Part shown: positions 21,197 to 24,488 of the stretch, one piece after another | How the letters are laid out: each line of letters starts with the position of its first letter | How positions within the stretch are numbered: position 1 is the stretch's first letter | DNA from: CAYLNK01 sp964384675 | GTDB taxonomy: Bacteria > Acidobacteriota > Thermoanaerobaculia > UBA5066 | NCBI GenBank assembly: GCA_964384675.1 | Contig: CAYLNK010000062.1 | Span: forward strand, 1-24,488 | Length of the DNA stretch: 24,488 bases | Direction of reading: 5' to 3' | The notes under the pieces: model-generated | Databases searched by the model: none | What the model was told of the DNA's origin: nothing | Seen by the model: only the letters and a program-made list of their open reading frames with translations | Translations under genes and position numbers: made by a program

Positions 21197-21202
21197 TAAC
21201 CT
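21197..21202 (+). promoter_or_regulatory. TAACCT -10-like element before the isochorismatase-family gene
   Basis: TAACCT, six bases (GGGCCC), ATG. It fits the TAnnnT, start-proximal pattern. No Shine-Dalgarno sequence precedes the ATG. The 56-base gap after the SUMF1-fold gene shows no terminator. Confidence 0.4.
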
Positions 21203-21208
21203 GGGCCC

Positions 21209-21817
21209 ATGGAAACGCACGCCAACGAGATCCTCGACGTCGACCGGAGCGTCCTCGTCGTGGTCGACCTGCAGGGAAAGCTGATGGAGATGATCGAGCG
21301 CCCCCGCTCGGTCGTGGGGAACGCGATCCGGCTCCTGAAGCTGGCCGGGCTGTTCGGTGTCCCGGTCATCCTCACCGAGCAGTACCCGAAGGGGCTGGGC
21401 GGGACGCACCCGGACGTGCGCGCGGCGTTCGACGCGCTCACCGTCCCGAAGCGGCACGTCGAGAAGACGAGCTTCGGCTGCTACGGGGACGAGGGCTTCC
21501 GCCAGGCGCTGGGCGAGCTGCGTCCCGGCGTCGCCGGGGCGCGCCGCCAGGTGGTCGTCGCCGGGATCGAGGCGCACGTCTGCGTGATGCAGACGGTGCT
21601 GGAGCTGCTGCGCACGGACCACGCCGTCCACCTCTGCTGGGACGCGATCAGCGGTCGCGGGGCCGAGTACCGGCGCCACGCCCTCGACCGGATGGCGACG
21701 GCCGGCGCCACGATCACGAACCACGAGTCGGTCGGCTTCGAGTGGGCCCGCGACAAGAGGAGCTCCTGCTTCTCGGCGATGAGCGCTCTCTTCAAGGAGG
21801 GGCAGCTCCGGGACTGA
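21209..21817 (+). CDS. Isochorismatase-family cysteine hydrolase
   Basis: A 202-residue member of the isochorismatase-like hydrolase superfamily. The Asp-Lys-Cys triad is Asp20 (VLVVVDLQGKL), Lys86 (VEKTSFGCYG) and Cys125 (VVVAGIEAHVCVMQTVLELL), with the non-proline cis-peptide region just before the Cys. EQYPKGLGGTHPDV and ESVGFEWARDKRSSCFSAMSALFKEGQ match the YcaC/isochorismatase-domain group common in bacteria and eukaryotes (ISOC1-like). The EAHVCV form with MQTVLELL favours a general amidase or hydrolase rather than true isochorismatase, and no siderophore or phenazine genes are near. Substrate unknown. No signal peptide. Confidence 0.9.
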   Translation: METHANEILDVDRSVLVVVDLQGKLMEMIERPRSVVGNAIRLLKLAGLFGVPVILTEQYPKGLGGTHPDVRAAFDALTVPKRHVEKTSFGCYGDEGFRQALGELRPGVAGARRQVVVAGIEAHVCVMQTVLELLRTDHAVHLCWDAISGRGAEYRRHALDRMATAGATITNHESVGFEWARDKRSSCFSAMSALFKEGQLRD

Positions 21818-21826
21818 AGGCGGGTG

Positions 21827-21832
21827 TAACGT
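21827..21832 (+). promoter_or_regulatory. TAACGT -10-like element before the acyl-CoA dehydrogenase gene
   Basis: TAACGT, seven bases, then the GTG at 21840. It lies in the 22-base gap after the hydrolase gene. No Shine-Dalgarno sequence is present, so translation from a leaderless message is possible. Confidence 0.4.
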
Positions 21833-21839
21833 CGTCCGC

Positions 21840-23633
21840 GTGGCGAATCCGCTGGTCGACGACCGCACCGTCTCGTTCCTCCTCCACGACGTCCTCGACG
21901 CCGCGTCCCTGCTGCGGCTGCCCCACTTCGAGGACCATTCGAAGGAGACGTTCGAGGCGTACCTCGGCGTCTGCCGCCGTTTCGCGCGCGAGACGCTCTA
22001 CCCCACCTACCGCGTGCTCGACGCCGAGCCGCCTCGTCTGGTCGACGGCCGGGTCGTCGTCCCCGCGCTCACGCACGACCTTTTCGGCAAGCTGCGTGAC
22101 CTCGGCACCATCGCCGCGGCCCGGCCGGCCGAGGTGGGAGGCCAGCAGCTCCCGCTGACGATCGCGACCGCCGCGCACCTCTACCTGATGGCCGCCGGCG
22201 CCGCGCCTCTCGGCTTCCTCGCCCTCACCACCGGCGCCGCTCACCTGGTCGAGACGTTCGGGTCGGACGAGCTGAAGGCCTGGACCCTCGGCCCGCTCTA
22301 CGAGGGGCGCTGGACGGGCACGATGGCGCTCACCGAGCCTCAGGCCGGCTCGAGCCTCGCCGACGTGGCCGCGCGCGCGCGGCCGGAGGGCGACCACTAC
22401 CTCCTCTCCGGCGCCAAGATGTTCATCTCCGGCGGCGACCACGACCTGACCGAGAACATCGTCCACCTGGCGCTCGCGCGCATCGACGGCGCGCCGGCGG
22501 GCATCAAGGGCGTCAGTCTCTTCCTGGTGCCGAAGGCGCGGCCGGACGGCTCGGGCGGCCTCGCGCCGAACGACGTGAGGGTGGCCGGGCTGATCCACAA
22601 GATCGGCTGGCGCGCTCTCCCGAGCGTGGCGCTCAGCCTGGGCGACGCCGGCGACTGCCACGGCTGGCTCGTCGGCCCGCCGCACCAGGGCATCGCCCAG
22701 ATGTTCCAGATGATGAACGAGGCGCGGATCAGCGTCGGCGCCAACGGCGTCGCGACCGCCTCGGTGGCGTACCACGAGAGCCTCGCCTACGCGCGGGAGC
22801 GCCTGCAGGGACGGCCGTCCGCCAGCAAGGACCCGCGCGAGGCGCCGGTGCCGATCGTGGAGCACGCGGACGTGCGGCGAATGCTGCTGCGGCAGAAGGC
22901 GATCGTGGAGGGCGGGCTGGCCCTCGTCCTCACGACGGCGCTCCTCTCGGATCGCGCGGCGCACGCGGTCGCGCCGGAGGAGCGGCAACGCGCCCAGCTG
23001 CTGCTCGACCTCCTGACGCCGGTGGCCAAGAGCTTCCCGGCCGAGCGGGGCTTCGAAGCGACGGTGCTGGGGCTCCAGGTGCACGGAGGCTACGGCTACA
23101 CCAGCGAGTACCTGGCGGAGGCATTCGTCAGGGACCAGAAGCTGAACTCGATCCACGAGGGGACGACCGGCATCCAGGGGCTCGACCTCCTCGGACGGAA
23201 GGTGCTCGCGCGGGACGGCGCGGCCCTCGCGCTCCTCGGGGAGGAGATCGCCGCCGCGGCCCGGCGGGCCGGCAAGGCCCGGGTCGATCCGGCGCTCGTC
23301 GATGCGGTGACCGGCGCGGCCGCCGACGTCGCGTCGCTCACCCGCGAGATGGCGGTGCGGACCCGCACCGGCGACGTCGACGCGTTCCTCCGGCACTCCG
23401 CCGACTACCTGGACCTCTTCTCGACCGTCGTCATCGCGTGGCAGTGGCTCCTCCTGGCCGCCGCCTCGCGCGAGGCGCTCGCCGCGGGTCGCGGGCCCGC
23501 CGGGTTCTTCGAAGGGAAGCTGGCGGCCGCCGACTACTGGGCCCGGACGGAGCTGCCGCGCGCCGCCGCCCTGATCGCGCTCTGCCGCTCCAACGAGGAC
23601 AGCTACGCGCGGATGCGGCCCGACTGGTTCTGA
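21840..23633 (+). CDS. Large acyl-CoA dehydrogenase (DmdC-like size class)
   Basis: A 597-residue FAD-dependent acyl-CoA dehydrogenase with the extended N- and C-terminal regions of the roughly 600-residue class (DmdC/FadE5-like) instead of the usual 380. FAD and substrate motifs: WTGTMALTEPQAGSSLADVAARA, YLLSGAKMFISGGDHD, and GLQVHGGYGYTSEYLAEAFVRDQKLNSIHEGTTGIQGLDLLGRKV, with catalytic base Glu440 in IHEGTTGIQ, the position of Glu376 in medium-chain enzymes. The C-terminal 150 residues (from about LARDGAALALLGEEI) form an extra helical domain. Class members oxidise fatty acyl-CoAs or 3-methylmercaptopropionyl-CoA; I cannot choose. GTG start, 22 bases after the isochorismatase-family gene. 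Its stop lies seven bases from the convergent Sel1 gene stop. Confidence 0.93.
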   Translation: MANPLVDDRTVSFLLHDVLDAASLLRLPHFEDHSKETFEAYLGVCRRFARETLYPTYRVLDAEPPRLVDGRVVVPALTHDLFGKLRDLGTIAAARPAEVGGQQLPLTIATAAHLYLMAAGAAPLGFLALTTGAAHLVETFGSDELKAWTLGPLYEGRWTGTMALTEPQAGSSLADVAARARPEGDHYLLSGAKMFISGGDHDLTENIVHLALARIDGAPAGIKGVSLFLVPKARPDGSGGLAPNDVRVAGLIHKIGWRALPSVALSLGDAGDCHGWLVGPPHQGIAQMFQMMNEARISVGANGVATASVAYHESLAYARERLQGRPSASKDPREAPVPIVEHADVRRMLLRQKAIVEGGLALVLTTALLSDRAAHAVAPEERQRAQLLLDLLTPVAKSFPAERGFEATVLGLQVHGGYGYTSEYLAEAFVRDQKLNSIHEGTTGIQGLDLLGRKVLARDGAALALLGEEIAAAARRAGKARVDPALVDAVTGAAADVASLTREMAVRTRTGDVDAFLRHSADYLDLFSTVVIAWQWLLLAAASREALAAGRGPAGFFEGKLAAADYWARTELPRAAALIALCRSNEDSYARMRPDWF

Positions 23634-23640
23634 GCCGCCG

Positions 23641-24488
23641 CTACTTCTTCCCCTTCGCGCACGCCTTCTCGAATCCACCCTCGCACGCCGTCTTCAGGAG
23701 CTCGCGTGCCCGCCTGGCGTCCTTCTTCACGCCGAGGCCGGCCTCGACCTGCTTGCCGAGCTCGTAGCACGCCTCCGAGTCCCCCTTCGCGCACGCCTTC
23801 TCGTAGAACGAGGCCGCGCGCGCGTCGTCCGCCGCCACGCCGGTGCCGCTCGAGTAGAGGGTCGCCGCGTTGAAGCAGCCGAACGAATCGCCGCGTGCGC
23901 AGCCCAGCTCCGACAGCTCGCGGCCCCTCTTCAGGTCCTTCGGCACACCGGTGCCGTTGAGGACGAGCGCGCCGAGGAGCGAGCAGGCCCGGGAGCGGTG
24001 CTCCTCCGGGTCGAGATCCCGCGGGTCGGCCTCGCCGTCGCACACCTTCTCGAACACGGCGGCGGCCCGCGCCGGGTCCTTCGGGCCGCCCAGACCGTCG
24101 CGGTGGGCGCGACCCAGGTTGACGCAGCCCGCCAGGTTCGGACCCTGGCAGCGCGTGCCGTCGCACCCCCGGCGGTACAGCTCGACGGCGCGCGCTTCGT
24201 CCTTTGCCACGCCTCGTCCACGTTCGTACAGCCAGCCGAGGTTCGTGCACGCGGTGGAGCTGCCGCCGTCGCACGCCTCGCGGTAGGCCGCGGCGGCGCG
24301 GCGGATGTCGCCCTTCACGGCGCGCCCCGCCTCCTCCATCAGGCCGACGTTGTAGCAGCCGAGGGCGTCGCCCAGCTCGCAGGCGCGGACGTAGAGCGGC
24401 GTGGCGATGGCGTCGTCCGGCGCCTTGCCGGTGGCGTGCTGGAAGGCGAGGTGCGCGCAGCCGGCGCCGCTCCCGAGGTCTTCCTGCA
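23641..24488 (-). CDS. Sel1/Hcp-like cysteine-rich repeat protein, 5' end beyond window
   Basis: At least 282 residues of tandem Sel1-like (TPR-related) helical repeats, made for protein-protein contacts. The frame stays open to the window edge upstream of the ATG at 24339, with further repeats (YVRACELGDALGCYNVGLM) there, so the start lies outside. Each repeat carries a cysteine pair spaced C-x7-C: CDGGSSTAC, CARGDSFGC, CAKGDSEAC, CEGGFEKAC, CELGDALGC. This is the pattern of Helicobacter cysteine-rich proteins, whose repeats are stapled by disulfides, and it implies export to an oxidising compartment; the signal sequence would be outside the window. Two repeats have longer inter-cysteine loops (GCDGTRCQGPNLAGC and the stretch around EADPRDLDPEEHRSR). 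The chain ends in ACAKGKK. Partner unknown. Confidence 0.9.
   Translation of the reverse strand, partial: QEDLGSGAGCAHLAFQHATGKAPDDAIATPLYVRACELGDALGCYNVGLMEEAGRAVKGDIRRAAAAYREACDGGSSTACTNLGWLYERGRGVAKDEARAVELYRRGCDGTRCQGPNLAGCVNLGRAHRDGLGGPKDPARAAAVFEKVCDGEADPRDLDPEEHRSRACSLLGALVLNGTGVPKDLKRGRELSELGCARGDSFGCFNAATLYSSGTGVAADDARAASFYEKACAKGDSEACYELGKQVEAGLGVKKDARRARELLKTACEGGFEKACAKGKK

Noticed and set aside
21792..23678. A 628-codon minus-strand open frame opposite the acyl-CoA dehydrogenase
   Set aside because: Low-complexity Arg/Glu/Val-rich shadow; the plus strand carries all dehydrogenase motifs, including the catalytic Glu.
1..24488. CRISPR arrays, tRNA or rRNA genes, insertion sequences, phage genes
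   Set aside because: I saw no regularly spaced direct repeats, no tRNA-like cloverleaf sequence in the short intergenic gaps, and no transposase, integrase or phage protein on either strand.

Overview
This is a gene-dense, very GC-rich (by eye about 70%; not counted) stretch of a bacterial chromosome. It holds 25 protein-coding genes, two of them cut by the window edges. I see no RNA gene, insertion sequence, prophage or CRISPR array, and no gene-free stretch longer than about 140 bases. Gene content (proton-translocating transhydrogenase in the three-gene form, cytochrome bd oxidase, acyl-CoA metabolism, two chromosomal toxin-antitoxin pairs, Sel1 repeats) suits a free-living aerobic or facultative heterotroph. 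An Acidobacteriota-, Myxococcota- or Gemmatimonadota-like lineage would fit, but that is a guess from style and base composition, not from a marker gene.

Layout. 1-1447: end of an amidase-signature hydrolase. 1484-2206: Phd/VapC-type toxin-antitoxin pair (minus strand) with a palindromic operator. 2250-6696: minus-strand run pntAA-pntAB-pntB, hemerythrin-like protein, alpha/beta hydrolase, and a small protein that looks like the detached N-terminal region of that hydrolase family. 6717-7445: a small unknown protein, divergent from a DUF2721 membrane protein. 7447-10823: minus-strand MatB-like acyl-CoA synthetase overlapping a YdcZ-type transporter gene, a DUF3995 membrane protein and a PlsC/YihG-type acyltransferase. 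10963-16037: plus-strand five-gene cluster of an isocitrate/isopropylmalate-type dehydrogenase, an HMG-CoA-lyase-like protein, a class III CoA-transferase and a two-subunit aconitase-family hydro-lyase. 16076-16768: VapBC pair with a 44-bp dyad operator. 16796-19184: cydAB. 19204-20420 (minus): uracil-DNA glycosylase and a SUKH/SMI1-like protein. 20511-23633 (plus): SUMF1-fold protein, isochorismatase-family hydrolase, large acyl-CoA dehydrogenase. 23641-24488 (minus): Sel1/Hcp-like cysteine-rich repeat protein, cut by the window end.

How the genes may work together. The most interesting unit is the five-gene cluster. All its enzyme families can act on citramalate/methylmalate-type C5 acids: the hydro-lyase interconverts hydroxy-diacids, the dehydrogenase oxidatively decarboxylates one isomer, and the CoA-transferase plus lyase activate and cleave the other to acetyl-CoA and an oxo acid. 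Key residues differ from the canonical isocitrate, homoisocitrate, isopropylmalate and HMG-CoA enzymes, so the substrate may be unusual. A near-perfect 25-bp inverted repeat lies just before its ribosome binding site.

Two translation/transcription themes recur. Several genes have a TAnnnT -10-like hexamer (TACGAT, TAGACT, TAACnT) only 6-10 bases before the start codon, which implies leaderless or nearly leaderless mRNAs. Two genes (the alpha/beta hydrolase and uracil-DNA glycosylase) seem to start at a CTG inside a CTGA stop-start overlap with the upstream gene.
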